The notes: generated from the letters alone by a model not told the origin. 54,672 bases of DNA from Methylomonas sp. (GCF_023228165.1 NZ_JALOBS010000032.1:1-54672), one strand, 5' to 3'. Numbered from the stretch's first letter, positions 8,882 through 17,942 are shown. Translations and numbers: made by a program.

Positions 8882-9919
8882 ATGCGCTATAAGCCGGAGC
8901 AACTGGAAGCCGCGCTGCAAAAGGCGGCTTTGCAGCCGGTTTACCTCATTACGGGTGATGAGCCGCTGCAAGTCGGTGAAGCTGCCGACGCCATCAGGGA
9001 TGCGGCTCGGCGGGCGGGTTACACTGTGCGGGAAGTCGTCAGCATCGATCACGGTAACGAATGGTCGCAATTGTCCGAGGAAGCCGACTCGCTGTCGATT
9101 TTTGCCGATAAAAAAGTTATCGATTTGCGGCTGGTTTCGGCAAAACCGGGTAGCGAAGGCAGTAAAGCTCTACTTGCCTATTGCCAACACTTGCCGGCCG
9201 ACACGCTTTTGATGATTACCACCGGCAAGCTCGATACGGCATCGCAGAAAACCCAATGGTTCCAGGCTATCGACAATGTCGGAGTCATTGTGCAGGTGTG
9301 GCCTCTGCAGGGGCCTGACTTGCTGAACTGGTTGCAGCGGCGCGCGGAACGCAGGGGGATGCGGCTTGAGCAGGACGCCGTTAAAATCCTGGCCGGACGT
9401 ATCGAAGGCAATTTGTTGGCGGCGGCACAAGAGATAGAAAAACTGTTTATTCTGCACGGCAAAGCAGTGATAAACAAAACCATGATTGCGGAGGCGGTGG
9501 CCGATAGTTCGCGTTTTGATGTGTTTAAATTGACGGAGGCCTTGTTGGCTGGTAAGCATAATAGGGCCGTTAAAATTCTAAACGGACTGAAAGCAGAAGG
9601 TATCGCCGCACCTGTCGTGCTGTGGGCGCTTAGTCGCGAAGCGAGGGTTTTGTTTAATGTTAAATCCGAATTGATACAGGGCCGCCATCAGGATGCGGCC
9701 TTTAAGAGTCATCAGGTTTGGGATAAACGTAAGTCATTAATGCAGGATGCCCTGCGCAGGTTTTCCGTAGAGCAAATAGAGTCTTTATTGCTGGCCGGTG
9801 CCAAGGCGGACAGGCAGGCCAAAGGTCAGCTCGCCGGCGATGAATGGGACACCCTGTTTAATATTTGTTTAAAATTTTGTCAGCCGGTAATGGATATCCA
9901 AGGCCTGTCCATGCGTTAG
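8882..9919 (+). CDS. holA: DNA polymerase III delta subunit
   Basis: HolA is the clamp-loader wrench that opens the beta sliding clamp at replication forks. The 345-aa length matches E. coli delta (343). The N-terminus (YLITGDEPLQVGEAADAIR) is typical of the AAA-like domain I, and the C-terminal third is the helical collar domain. The gene follows lptE by 3 bases in the leuS-lptE-holA operon. nadD, the next gene in E. coli, is missing here; grxD follows instead. Confidence 0.95.
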   Translation: MRYKPEQLEAALQKAALQPVYLITGDEPLQVGEAADAIRDAARRAGYTVREVVSIDHGNEWSQLSEEADSLSIFADKKVIDLRLVSAKPGSEGSKALLAYCQHLPADTLLMITTGKLDTASQKTQWFQAIDNVGVIVQVWPLQGPDLLNWLQRRAERRGMRLEQDAVKILAGRIEGNLLAAAQEIEKLFILHGKAVINKTMIAEAVADSSRFDVFKLTEALLAGKHNRAVKILNGLKAEGIAAPVVLWALSREARVLFNVKSELIQGRHQDAAFKSHQVWDKRKSLMQDALRRFSVEQIESLLLAGAKADRQAKGQLAGDEWDTLFNICLKFCQPVMDIQGLSMR

Positions 9920-9986
9920 TTTTGTTTAATAAACCGGGTATTCTTGATAAAATTACTGGGTTATTAATTTGGATTGAGTAATAGTC

Positions 9987-10295
9987 ATGAGCGTGATTGA
10001 AAGAATTGAAGAACAACTTGCCAGTCAACCGGTGGTGTTGTACATGAAAGGTACCCCGGATTTCCCGCAGTGCGGTTTTTCCGGCAGGGTTGTGCAGGTA
10101 TTGCAGGCCTGCAATGCGCAGTATCGGGCGATCAATATATTTGAAGATCCTGAATTACGCGACGCCTTGAAAGCATATTCCAACTGGCCGACTTATCCGC
10201 AGTTGTATGTCAACGGACAGTTGGTGGGTGGCTGCGATATCGTGATGGATTTGTTTAATAAAGGCGAATTGCAGAGCATGATCGGCGCTGCATAA
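9987..10295 (+). CDS. grxD: Monothiol glutaredoxin GrxD
   Basis: This 102-aa protein carries the CGFS active site (C29-S32) of monothiol glutaredoxins, the WPTYPQLY segment and the GGCDI glutathione-binding motif. The family carries [2Fe-2S] clusters as glutathione-bound dimers, often with BolA, in iron-sulfur delivery and iron sensing. The length is about that of E. coli Grx4 (115). It is followed by a hairpin and the convergent rnt gene. Confidence 0.96.
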   Translation: MSVIERIEEQLASQPVVLYMKGTPDFPQCGFSGRVVQVLQACNAQYRAINIFEDPELRDALKAYSNWPTYPQLYVNGQLVGGCDIVMDLFNKGELQSMIGAA

Positions 10296-10311
10296 CCGTT
10301 GTTTGTATCCG

Positions 10312-10333
10312 GCGACTCGCAGCCGTGAGTCGC
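10312..10333. terminator. Hairpin between convergent grxD and rnt
   Basis: GCGACTC at 10312-10318 pairs perfectly with GAGTCGC at 10327-10333 around an 8-base loop. It fills the gap between the two convergent stop codons. No long T-run follows on either strand, so it may be a weak bidirectional terminator or an RNA end-stabilising hairpin. Confidence 0.5.
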
Positions 10334-10960
10334 TTATGCCGCTTCGAAGGCTAAAAGTTTTTTCCAGCGGTTATAGATAATACAAAACAATTCCGCGGTT
10401 TGTTCGGCATCGTAAAGGGCTGAATGGGCGCGTTCGTTATCCCACTCCAATCCAGCCGCTTCGGCAATTTTGGCTAATACCGTCTGACCGAATACCAGTC
10501 CCCCCAAAGTAGCGGTATCAAAACTGCTGAATGGGTGAAATGGGCTGCGTTTTATTTGCGTGCGGTCAATGGCGGCATTTAAAAAGTTGATGTCGAAAGC
10601 CGGATTGTGGCCCACCAAAATGGCGCGTTTACATTCGTTGCGTTTTACGGCCGCTCTAATCGGGGTAAACAATTGATTAAGGCCTTCTTTTTCGTCGACG
10701 GCCATGCGAAACGGATGATAGGGGTCGATCCCGGTAAACTTTAAGGCAGCTTCATCCAATTCCGAATTTTTAAACGGGATGATGTTGCAATGATGTTTTT
10801 CAGTGATCCCCAGCCAGCCTTCCGCATCTTGTTCGACGATAATGGCGGCTATTTCAAGGAGTGGGTTTTTTTTTGCGTTGAAGCCGGCGGTTTCAATATC
10901 TACAATAACGGGCAAATAGCCTCTGAAACGGTTTCCTAGCGGATTGTGACTTAGTTCCAT
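10334..10960 (-). CDS. rnt: Ribonuclease T
   Basis: RNase T is a DEDDh 3'-5' exonuclease that trims the 3' ends of tRNA, 5S and 23S rRNA. The exonuclease I motif has D21 and E23 (VIVDIETAGF). The exonuclease III motif has H179 and D184 (HSALYDAE). The length of 208 aa matches E. coli RNase T (215). It is convergent with grxD and divergent from mlaA. In several gammaproteobacteria rnt and grxD are also neighbours. Confidence 0.95.
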   Translation of the reverse strand: MELSHNPLGNRFRGYLPVIVDIETAGFNAKKNPLLEIAAIIVEQDAEGWLGITEKHHCNIIPFKNSELDEAALKFTGIDPYHPFRMAVDEKEGLNQLFTPIRAAVKRNECKRAILVGHNPAFDINFLNAAIDRTQIKRSPFHPFSSFDTATLGGLVFGQTVLAKIAEAAGLEWDNERAHSALYDAEQTAELFCIIYNRWKKLLAFEAA

Positions 10961-11051
10961 GGTCTGTGGTGGCTTGATAAATCGTTAATATGATATGTTA
11001 CGTCAGTTTTAGACGGCTATAAACAATTAATCAGGTGACGAGGTAAATCTT

Positions 11052-11837
11052 ATGCGAGGCAAAATAATAGGTTCTTTGGTTGCTATCGGTGCGATGGCTT
11101 TAATGAATGGGTGTGCAACCGTGCAAAGCCCCGATCCCAGAGACCCTTGGGAAAGCTGGAACAGAGGCGTGCAGTCGTTTAACGATGACGTGGACAGTTA
11201 TGTCATGAAGCCTGTTGCCAAAGGTTACAAATGGGTCATGCCTGATTTTGCCGATCAAGGGGTAACCAACTTTTTTAGCAACCTGGATGACATTGGTGTC
11301 TTCACCAACGACTTATTGCAAGCAAAACTTATGCAGTCCGGAATGGATACCGCCCGTTTTCTGGTCAACACCACGGCCGGTGTCGGTGGTCTGGTTGACG
11401 TTGCCAGCATGATCGATTTGCCCAAGCATAACGAAGACTTCGACCAAACCCTGGGGGTTTGGGGCCTGCCTACCGGACCTTATATCGTCTTGCCGCTTTT
11501 CGGGCCCAGTTCGCCGCGAGGCGTGGTTGGTTTGGTCGGGGATGCCGCCATGAATCCAATCACATATGCCGGCTTCTATTTGAATCCTGAATGGATAGGC
11601 GCGGCGGTATCGATGGGATCAGGCGCGTTAAAGGTCATTGATGCCCGTTCCGACCTGTTGGGCATGGAAAAAGTAGCAACCGAAGCGGCGCTGGATCGTT
11701 ATCAGTTTTTTCGCGATGCCTATCTGTCCAACCGTAATTATTTAGTCAATGACGGTAATGTGCCGGAAGATGATGTTTTGAAATTTGAAGACCTTAAAGA
11801 CGATGGGTATGGGCCGTTAAACACCAATCCATATTAA
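11052..11837 (+). CDS. mlaA: MlaA (VacJ) outer-membrane lipoprotein, copy 1
   Basis: MlaA sits in the outer membrane with porins and removes phospholipids misplaced in the outer leaflet, passing them to the MlaC/MlaFEDB system. The protein has a lipobox (LMNGC), the DPWESWNRGVQSFND start of the mature domain and the GPYIVLPLFGPSSPRG core. The length of 261 aa is usual for the family. The ribosome binding site GAGG lies 8 bases before the ATG. The gene is followed by a strong terminator and then a second mlaA. The rest of the Mla pathway is not in this window. Confidence 0.95.
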   Translation: MRGKIIGSLVAIGAMALMNGCATVQSPDPRDPWESWNRGVQSFNDDVDSYVMKPVAKGYKWVMPDFADQGVTNFFSNLDDIGVFTNDLLQAKLMQSGMDTARFLVNTTAGVGGLVDVASMIDLPKHNEDFDQTLGVWGLPTGPYIVLPLFGPSSPRGVVGLVGDAAMNPITYAGFYLNPEWIGAAVSMGSGALKVIDARSDLLGMEKVATEAALDRYQFFRDAYLSNRNYLVNDGNVPEDDVLKFEDLKDDGYGPLNTNPY

Positions 11838-11860
11838 TCGACGCAGTTCATTCAGCTAAA

Positions 11861-11896
11861 AAAGGCCGCGTGCCTAAAGCAACGCGGCCTTTTTTT
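11861..11896 (+). terminator. Rho-independent terminator after mlaA copy 1
   Basis: AAAGGCCGCGT at 11861-11871 pairs with ACGCGGCCTTT at 11882-11892, followed by a T-run. The position 24 bases after the mlaA stop means the two mlaA copies are separate transcription units. Confidence 0.9.
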
Positions 11897-12015
11897 GCGT
11901 TCGCTATCAGAAAATGACTGGTTTGTTTTTCAACGATGGTTAAGCGGATGATAGCTATGTTATGGTTGAACATTGTTAGGGATTATAAAAACAATCAGGA
12001 TACGAGGTAAGTCTG

Positions 12016-12792
12016 ATGCAAATCAAAAATATAGCCATACTTTTATCTGCCCTTGGCAACATGCTTTTATTGAACGGGTGTGCGACTGTTCATGCTACGG
12101 ACCCAAATGATCCGTGGGAGAGTTGGAATCGTAGTATGCAATCGTTCAACGATGGGGTGGATGATTATGTGATGAAACCGGTGGCGGAAGGATACCGCTG
12201 GATAACCCCGGATTTTGTCGATCAGGGCGTTTCCAATTTCTTCAGTAATATCGGCGATATCCGGGTCACCATCAATGATGCTTTACAAGGCAAATTTGCC
12301 CAAAGTGCTTTTGACGGTACGCGCTTCTTTCTGAATAGCACCTTGGGTCTGGCCGGTTTTATTGATTTGGCCAGCAATGTTGATTTACCCAAGCATCATG
12401 AAGATTTTGACCAAACCTTAGGGTTTTGGGGCGTGCCGAGCGGACCTTATCTGGTGTTGCCTTTGCTGGGTCCCAGCTCGCCGCGCGGCGTAGTCGGTGT
12501 GGCGGGTGATGTGGCTATGAATCCCATCAGTTATACCGGTGTTTATTTAAGTTCGTCTGCGGTATCGACAGCGGTATCGGGCGGATTGGGCGCGTTGAAT
12601 GCGGCCGACTTGCGGGCAGATAACCTGGAAAATGAAAGAATAGCCAGCGAAGCAGCGCTGGATCGCTATGCCTTTTTTCGCGGCGCCTATTTATCGCAAC
12701 GCAACTATTTGATTCACGACGGTAACGTACCCGAGGACGATGTGTTGAATCTAGACGAGCAGGAGGGTTTGTCGCCGGTGCAACCTTATTGA
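12016..12792 (+). CDS. MlaA (VacJ) outer-membrane lipoprotein, copy 2
   Basis: This 258-aa protein is a clear paralogue of the gene just upstream. It has the same lipobox context (LLNGC), DPNDPWESWNRSMQSFND, GPYLVLPLLGPSSPRG and the RNYLIHDGNVPEDDVL tail. The duplication includes the 5' leader: both genes have ACGAGGTAA ending 5 bases before the ATG. Divergence through the middle indicates an old duplication. It has its own terminator. Both copies keep the features of a working lipoprotein, so two MlaA variants may serve different partners or conditions. Confidence 0.93.
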   Translation: MQIKNIAILLSALGNMLLLNGCATVHATDPNDPWESWNRSMQSFNDGVDDYVMKPVAEGYRWITPDFVDQGVSNFFSNIGDIRVTINDALQGKFAQSAFDGTRFFLNSTLGLAGFIDLASNVDLPKHHEDFDQTLGFWGVPSGPYLVLPLLGPSSPRGVVGVAGDVAMNPISYTGVYLSSSAVSTAVSGGLGALNAADLRADNLENERIASEAALDRYAFFRGAYLSQRNYLIHDGNVPEDDVLNLDEQEGLSPVQPY

Positions 12793-12808
12793 TATTATTT
12801 AACGGCTT

Positions 12809-12833
12809 ACGCCCTGTATCGCAGGGCGTTTTT
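12809..12833. terminator. Bidirectional terminator between mlaA copy 2 and mtaB
   Basis: ACGCCCTG at 12809-12816 pairs with CAGGGCGT at 12822-12829 and is followed by a T-run. It ends the plus-strand mlaA transcript and lies immediately next to the minus-strand mtaB stop. Confidence 0.85.
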
Positions 12834-12834
12834 C

Positions 12835-14121
12835 TTAAACCAAGATCGATTCGATAAACTGGCTGTGAGCTGCTTGCAGTTTGGCATGGCGTATTTGGTT
12901 TTCCAGGCTCACCTCACCGGGCACATCGCAGGCAACCCGCAGATAATTGGGTGTATAGCCAAAATAACGGATTTTGCCGTTATCCAGTACTTCAGTCTGG
13001 CCTTCCCAAAGCACGTTAGCCAATGAGTTTAGATTTTCGGCGACGAAATCCTGTTTTAAGGTTTCGGCAAGTTCATGCAGTTGTTTGCTGCGTTGTTTTT
13101 TCAGCGTCTGACTGATTTGATCCGGCAGTCCTGCAGCCTTGGTACCCTCACGCGGCGAATAACTGAAAATATGAATATGCCCAAAGCCCAGCTTTTGGAT
13201 GTAATCAAAGCTTTCCTGCCATTCCTGCTCGGTTTCACCCGGAAAGCCGACGATGATGTCGGTGGTGATATTAAAGTTTGGAATCAAGCTGCGGGCTTGT
13301 TGCACCATATCGGCAAATTCTTCGGTTTTACAGCGTCTGGCCATGCGCCGTAACACGCTGTTGCTGCCACTTTGTAAAGGCAAATGCAGATGTGGCATCA
13401 GACGCGGGTTTTTAAATAATTCAAAAAATCCCGGCGGTAATTCCCAAGGTTCCAGAGAGCCTAGACGCAGGCGGGGGATTTGGGTTTTTTCCAGTATGGT
13501 TTCAATCAACTCGACCAAGTGACTGTTGATGTCGCTGCCATAACCGCCCAGGTGTACGCCGGTGATGATAGCCTCGTTGATGCCTTGGCTGTGCAGGCTA
13601 TTGATTTCAGCGATTACATCATCGATAGCGCGACTATGCTCTTCGCCGCGCGCCACGGTAACGATACAGAAGGTGCAGCGATAACGGCAGCCGTCTTGCA
13701 CTTTAACGAAGGCACGTTGCCGGCCACGGCTAAACAAGGATATTTCACCGGGTTCGGTCGACATGGCCGGCATGCTGTCCAGATTGAGTTCGGTTAAGGC
13801 TTTTTCGACCAGCTGATTTTTGTCTTGGTTGCCGACGATCAAATCCACCCCCATCAACTGGGCCGCTTCGGTTTCGTTTAAGGTGGCGTAACAGCCGCTG
13901 ACCACTAATTTGGCTTGCGGGTTGTCGCGATGGATGCGGCGGATCAGTTGTTTGGATTTTTTGACCGCATCCTGAGTGACCGCGCAGGAATTGATCACCA
14001 CCATTTGGGCGTCATCCAGCTGGCGGGTAATGCTGTGGCCTTTAGCTTGAAAGGCTTGCGCCCAGGTTTCCAGCTCGGCTTCGTTGAGGCGACAGCCCAG
14101 GGTTTTTAAATGTATTTGCAT
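12835..14121 (-). CDS. mtaB: tRNA t6A37 methylthiotransferase MtaB
   Basis: MtaB is a radical-SAM enzyme that converts t6A to ms2t6A at position 37 of tRNAs reading ANN codons. The N-terminal cluster domain starts KTLGCRLNEAE. The radical-SAM cysteines are C145, C149 and C152 (CRYRCTFC). A C-terminal TRAM-like segment follows. I choose the ATG at 14121, giving 428 aa, because the family begins with this cluster domain; the ORF extends upstream to 14253, but that 44-residue part is not conserved-looking and crosses a palindromic repeat. The length fits the MtaB/MiaB family. Confidence 0.93.
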   Translation of the reverse strand: MQIHLKTLGCRLNEAELETWAQAFQAKGHSITRQLDDAQMVVINSCAVTQDAVKKSKQLIRRIHRDNPQAKLVVSGCYATLNETEAAQLMGVDLIVGNQDKNQLVEKALTELNLDSMPAMSTEPGEISLFSRGRQRAFVKVQDGCRYRCTFCIVTVARGEEHSRAIDDVIAEINSLHSQGINEAIITGVHLGGYGSDINSHLVELIETILEKTQIPRLRLGSLEPWELPPGFFELFKNPRLMPHLHLPLQSGSNSVLRRMARRCKTEEFADMVQQARSLIPNFNITTDIIVGFPGETEQEWQESFDYIQKLGFGHIHIFSYSPREGTKAAGLPDQISQTLKKQRSKQLHELAETLKQDFVAENLNSLANVLWEGQTEVLDNGKIRYFGYTPNYLRVACDVPGEVSLENQIRHAKLQAAHSQFIESILV

Positions 14122-14139
14122 GTATATGTTTAAAAAAAT

Positions 14140-14170
14140 GTAGGGTGCATAAGCGTAGCGCCATGCACCT
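14140..14170. repeat. REP-like palindrome, copy 1
   Basis: The unit reads GTAGGGTGCAT, then AAGCGTAGCGCC, then ATGCACCT. GGTGCAT and ATGCACC form the outer stem, and GCG/CGC the inner stem around TAG. It resembles the interspersed palindromes with a GTAGG(G/T)TG... start found in many gammaproteobacteria, often related to REP elements. A second member lies at 16817. Confidence 0.65.
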
Positions 14171-14183
14171 CTAATCAAAATAA

Positions 14184-15416
14184 TTAACCAAAAAACCAAT
14201 AAGTTATAAAAATGGCGGCCATAATACCTGAAAAGTCGGCAATCAGGCCGCAAACGGCGGCATGACGAATGTTGCTGATGCCTGCCGCACCGAAATACAC
14301 CGCTAATACATAGAAGGTGGTTTCCGTGCTGCCTTGCACGACCGAGGCCAGGCGACCCGCAAACGAATCGGCACCATGGCTTTGCATGGTATCGATCATC
14401 ATGGCTCTGGCACCGCTGCCGCTAAACGGTTTCATCAATGCCGTCGGCAGGCCGTCGATAAAACGGTTATCAATTTGCAAAAAGTCCACCATCAAGCGAA
14501 TGCCGCCGGTCAATAATTCCAGCGCGCCGCTGGCACGAAACACCCCAAAAGCTACCAGCATGGCAACCAAATAAGGAATAATGCCGACAGCGGTTTGAAA
14601 GCCCTGTTTAGCGCCTTCTATAAATAACTCATAAGCATTCAGGCGTTGATAGGCGGCTGCGGCAATAAAGGCAGCTACCAAGCTAAACAAAACCAGATTG
14701 CTGAGCAGGGCCGATTGTTCCAGCATGATTACCTGATCCAGGCTGGAAAAATAGCTTAACAGGCCAATAATCAGCGCGGTAAGACCGCCCAGGTAAGCCA
14801 GTACAACCTTGTCCAGCAAATTGATTTTTTGCACAAATGCTACGGCTAGTAAACCAGCCAAGGTCGATACATAGGTGGCGATCAATATTGGAATGAAGAC
14901 ATCGGTTGGGTTGGCGGCACCCAGTTGCGCCCGGTAAGCGAATATGGTGACCGGAAACAAGGTCACAGAAGAGGTATTCAGCACCAGAAACAGAATTTGC
15001 GCATTGCTGGCACGGTCGGGATGCGGATTGATGCTCTGCATTTCCTGCATGGCTTTAATGCCCATCGGGGTAGCGGCATTATCCAGTCCCAGCATGTTGG
15101 CAGCGATGTTCATGGTTATCGCCCCAAGTGCCGGGTGGTTTTGCGGGATGTCGGGCATCAAGCGATTAAATAACGGATTTAACACCCGGGTGAGCAATGC
15201 GATAAAGCCGCTATGCTCACCAATTTTCATGATGCCCATCCATAAAGCCAGCACCCCGCTTAGCCCCAGCGAAATTTCAAACGCGGTTTTGGACAAGCTG
15301 AACATGGCCGTCATCAACTCGGAAAATACCTGCGTGTCGCCCAGCACCAGTAGTTTAAAGCTGGCGGTAACGAAGGCGCTGAGGAACAGGAAAATCCAGA
15401 TGAAGTTCAGCAACAA
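14184..15416 (-). CDS. Fused SpmA-SpmB nucleoside-recognition membrane protein
   Basis: The 410-aa protein is a multi-spanning membrane protein. Its first half has the SpmA pattern, including NMLGLDNAATPMGIKAM, and its second half the SpmB pattern, including an FSGSGARAMM segment. In Bacillus SpmA and SpmB are separate proteins needed for spore core dehydration. In Gram-negative non-sporulators a single fused protein is common and its substrate is unknown, with a transporter role assumed. The start is TTG at 15416; no ATG fits. It starts 14 bases after the purB stop on the same strand, so the two are probably co-transcribed. Confidence 0.88.
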   Translation of the reverse strand: MLLNFIWIFLFLSAFVTASFKLLVLGDTQVFSELMTAMFSLSKTAFEISLGLSGVLALWMGIMKIGEHSGFIALLTRVLNPLFNRLMPDIPQNHPALGAITMNIAANMLGLDNAATPMGIKAMQEMQSINPHPDRASNAQILFLVLNTSSVTLFPVTIFAYRAQLGAANPTDVFIPILIATYVSTLAGLLAVAFVQKINLLDKVVLAYLGGLTALIIGLLSYFSSLDQVIMLEQSALLSNLVLFSLVAAFIAAAAYQRLNAYELFIEGAKQGFQTAVGIIPYLVAMLVAFGVFRASGALELLTGGIRLMVDFLQIDNRFIDGLPTALMKPFSGSGARAMMIDTMQSHGADSFAGRLASVVQGSTETTFYVLAVYFGAAGISNIRHAAVCGLIADFSGIMAAIFITYWFFG

Positions 15417-15430
15417 CCGGGTCCGGATTT

Positions 15431-16789
15431 TTAGCTGATTTTCTTGGCTAATTGCGCCGCATAACCGGTATAGCTGTGCGGTGTCAGCGCCATTAATTCA
15501 GCTTTGGCTGCGGCGGGAATCTGCAGTTTTTCCACGAAAGCGCGCATGCCTTCGCCGGTGACGCGCTGGCCGCGAGTCAGTTCCTTTAATTTTTCGTAGG
15601 GTTTTTCGATACCGTAGCGGCGCATCACGGTTTGAATCGGCTCGGCCAAGACTTCCCAGTTATTATCCAGATCCTGATCCAGCAGGGCAGGGTTGAGCTC
15701 CAGTTTGGAAATGCCTTTTAAAGTGGATTGAATGGCAATGCTGGTATGAGCGATGCCGACGCCGATATTGCGCAATACGGTGGAGTCGGTCAAATCGCGT
15801 TGCCAGCGCGAGACTGGCAGTTTGTCGGCCAAAAACCCGAAAATCGCGTTGGCCAAGCCCAGGTTACCTTCGGAGTTTTCAAAATCAATCGGATTGACTT
15901 TATGCGGCATGGTCGATGAACCCACTTCGCCGGCAACAGTTCTTTGTTTGAAATAACCCAGCGAGATATAGCCCCAGACGTCGCGATCGAAATCCAGCAA
16001 AATGGTGTTGAAGCGGGATAAGGCATGAAAGAACTCGGCCATGTAATCGTGCGGCTCGATTTGTATAGTGTAGGGATTGAAGTGCAGGCCCAACGATTCG
16101 ACGAAATTCTGCGCAAACTGTGGCCAATCCACATCCGGATAGGCCACGCTATGCGCGTTGTAATTGCCGACCGCACCGTTGATCTTGCCCTGCAGCTCGA
16201 CGGCTGCCAGTTGCTGGCGTTGACGTTGCATGCGGGCCACCACGTTGGCGAATTCCTTGCCGACTGTAGTTGGGGTGGCGGATTGGCCGTGGGTGCGCGA
16301 TAGCATGGGTTGTTCTGCACAATCCAAAGCCAGTTGCTTGATGGCCGCAATAGTGGCGTCGATTTCCGCCAGGATTAACCCGCGGCCTTCTTTCAGCATC
16401 AAGCCATAAGACAGGTTATTGATGTCCTCGGAGGTGCAGGCGAAATGGATAAATTCATTAACAGCCTGCAGTTCGGCGTTATCTTGTATTTTTTGTTTAA
16501 GCAGATACTCGACTGCCTTGACGTCGTGATTGGTGGTTTTCTCGATATCTTTCACCGCTTGGGCGTCGGCTTCAGAGAAATGGCTGACAATATCGTTCAG
16601 TACGGCATTGGCTACACTCGATAACGTCGGCACTTCAACGATTTTTGCTTCCGCGGCCAAGGCTTGCAGCCAGCGCACTTCCACTTCGACCCGAAAACGG
16701 ATCAAACCGTATTCGCTGAAAATAGGGCGTAAGGCGTCGACTTTGCCGGCATAGCGGCCGTCGATGGGGGAGATGGCGGTGAGGGTCAT
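15431..16789 (-). CDS. purB: Adenylosuccinate lyase
   Basis: PurB cleaves SAICAR to AICAR and adenylosuccinate to AMP in purine synthesis. The N-terminus TAISPIDGRYAGKV and the signature GSSTMPHKVNP of the fumarase/aspartase superfamily are present, the latter on the mobile catalytic serine loop. The ATG at 16789 gives 452 aa, close to E. coli PurB (456), with AGGAAAC ahead of it. The longer ORF to 16882 would overlap the end of mnmA and the repeat, so I reject it. In E. coli the order is nudJ-mnmA-hflD-purB; here hflD is missing from between mnmA and purB and is found at 43.2 kb. Confidence 0.97.
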   Translation of the reverse strand: MTLTAISPIDGRYAGKVDALRPIFSEYGLIRFRVEVEVRWLQALAAEAKIVEVPTLSSVANAVLNDIVSHFSEADAQAVKDIEKTTNHDVKAVEYLLKQKIQDNAELQAVNEFIHFACTSEDINNLSYGLMLKEGRGLILAEIDATIAAIKQLALDCAEQPMLSRTHGQSATPTTVGKEFANVVARMQRQRQQLAAVELQGKINGAVGNYNAHSVAYPDVDWPQFAQNFVESLGLHFNPYTIQIEPHDYMAEFFHALSRFNTILLDFDRDVWGYISLGYFKQRTVAGEVGSSTMPHKVNPIDFENSEGNLGLANAIFGFLADKLPVSRWQRDLTDSTVLRNIGVGIAHTSIAIQSTLKGISKLELNPALLDQDLDNNWEVLAEPIQTVMRRYGIEKPYEKLKELTRGQRVTGEGMRAFVEKLQIPAAAKAELMALTPHSYTGYAAQLAKKIS

Positions 16790-16816
16790 GATAGTTTCCT
16801 GCTTATTGGATTTTTT

Positions 16817-16846
16817 GTAGGTTGGGTTAGCGTTGCGTAACCAAAC
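16817..16846. repeat. REP-like palindrome, copy 2
   Basis: The unit reads GTAGGTTGGGTTA, then GCGTTGCG, then TAACCAAAC, an imperfect palindrome with the same layout as the copy at 14140 (GTAGG start, pairing arms, GCG..GCG core). It lies in the 58-bp gap between mnmA and purB, in the space where hflD sits in other genomes. Confidence 0.55.
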
Positions 16847-16847
16847 A

Positions 16848-17942
16848 TTATTCGTTGTATTTGGCTTCGATGATGCCGCCACCCAAGCAAACCTCGCCCA
16901 GATAAAACACCACAGACTGGCCCGGCGTAATTGCTCGTTGCGCTTGGTCGAAACGGACTTTTACCCGCAAACCGCCATCCAGTGGTTCGACGATACAAGC
17001 CTGATCGGCTTGCCGATAGCGCGTCTTGGCGGCGCAACGCAGGGTTTCGGTCAAGGGATGGCTGCCGCACCAGTCCAGTTGTCCGGCTTCCAGCGTGTTG
17101 TGCAGCATCAGCGGATGGTCGTGGCCTTGGCCGACAATTAATACGTTGTTGTCCAGGTCTTTTTCCAGTACGAACCAGGGTTCGTCCGGCGCGTCTTTCA
17201 CCCCGCCTATACCTAAACCTTGGCGTTGGCCCAGGGTGTAATACATCAAGCCATGATGTTGTCCGATGTAGACGCCCTCGGGCGTGCGCATTTCGCCGGG
17301 TTGATGTGGCAAATAGCGTTGCAGAAACTCTTTGAATTTGCGTTCGCCTATGAAACAAATGCCGGTACTGTCTTTCTTGCGGCTGTTGGCGAAACCGGCC
17401 TTGTCGGCCATGGCGCGGATTTCCGGTTTATGCAAATGGCCGATCGGGAACAGGGTTTTTGATAAGGCTTTTTGGCCCATGGCATATAAAAAATAGCTTT
17501 GTTCCTTGTTGGGGTCTAGCCCTTTCAGCAAACGAAACTCGCCATTTTGTTCATCGACACGGGCATAATGGCCGGTGGCGATAAATTCAGCGCCCAGGTC
17601 TTCGATTGCGTAGTTCAAAAACGCCTTGAATTTGACGTGTTTGTTACAAAGAATGTCGGGATTCGGCGTACGGCCGGCTTTAAACTCCGACAAAAATACT
17701 TCGAATACCTCGTCCCAGTATTCGGCGGCGAAGTTGACGGTTTTTAATTCGATGCCCAAGGTGTCGCAAACCTGCTGGGCATCGGCCAGGTCGTCCATTG
17801 CCGTGCAGTATTCTGTGCCGTCGTCTTCTTCCCAGTTTTTCATGAATAAACCGGTGACTTTGTGGCCTTGTTCTTGCAGGGTTAGTGCGGTTACTGAAGA
17901 ATCGACGCCGCCGGACATGCCGACGATGATGTGTTTGCTCAT
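16848..17942 (-). CDS. mnmA: tRNA-specific 2-thiouridylase MnmA
   Basis: MnmA adds sulfur to U34 of tRNAs for Lys, Glu and Gln, using ATP and a persulfide relay. The PP-loop SGGVDSS is at residues 10-16. The two catalytic cysteines are C99 (NPDILCNKH) and C196 (STGICFIGE). The length of 364 aa matches E. coli (368). Its start overlaps the nudJ stop by 4 bases (ATGA), so the two are translationally coupled. Confidence 0.98.
   Translation of the reverse strand: MSKHIIVGMSGGVDSSVTALTLQEQGHKVTGLFMKNWEEDDGTEYCTAMDDLADAQQVCDTLGIELKTVNFAAEYWDEVFEVFLSEFKAGRTPNPDILCNKHVKFKAFLNYAIEDLGAEFIATGHYARVDEQNGEFRLLKGLDPNKEQSYFLYAMGQKALSKTLFPIGHLHKPEIRAMADKAGFANSRKKDSTGICFIGERKFKEFLQRYLPHQPGEMRTPEGVYIGQHHGLMYYTLGQRQGLGIGGVKDAPDEPWFVLEKDLDNNVLIVGQGHDHPLMLHNTLEAGQLDWCGSHPLTETLRCAAKTRYRQADQACIVEPLDGGLRVKVRFDQAQRAITPGQSVVFYLGEVCLGGGIIEAKYNE

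Noticed and set aside
14122..14253. Extended N-terminus of mtaB
   Set aside because: The 44 extra residues are not family-like and cross a palindromic repeat; the ATG at 14121 fits the conserved start.
16790..16882. Extended N-terminus of purB
   Set aside because: It overlaps the mnmA end and the repeat; the ATG at 16789 has a ribosome site and the right length.
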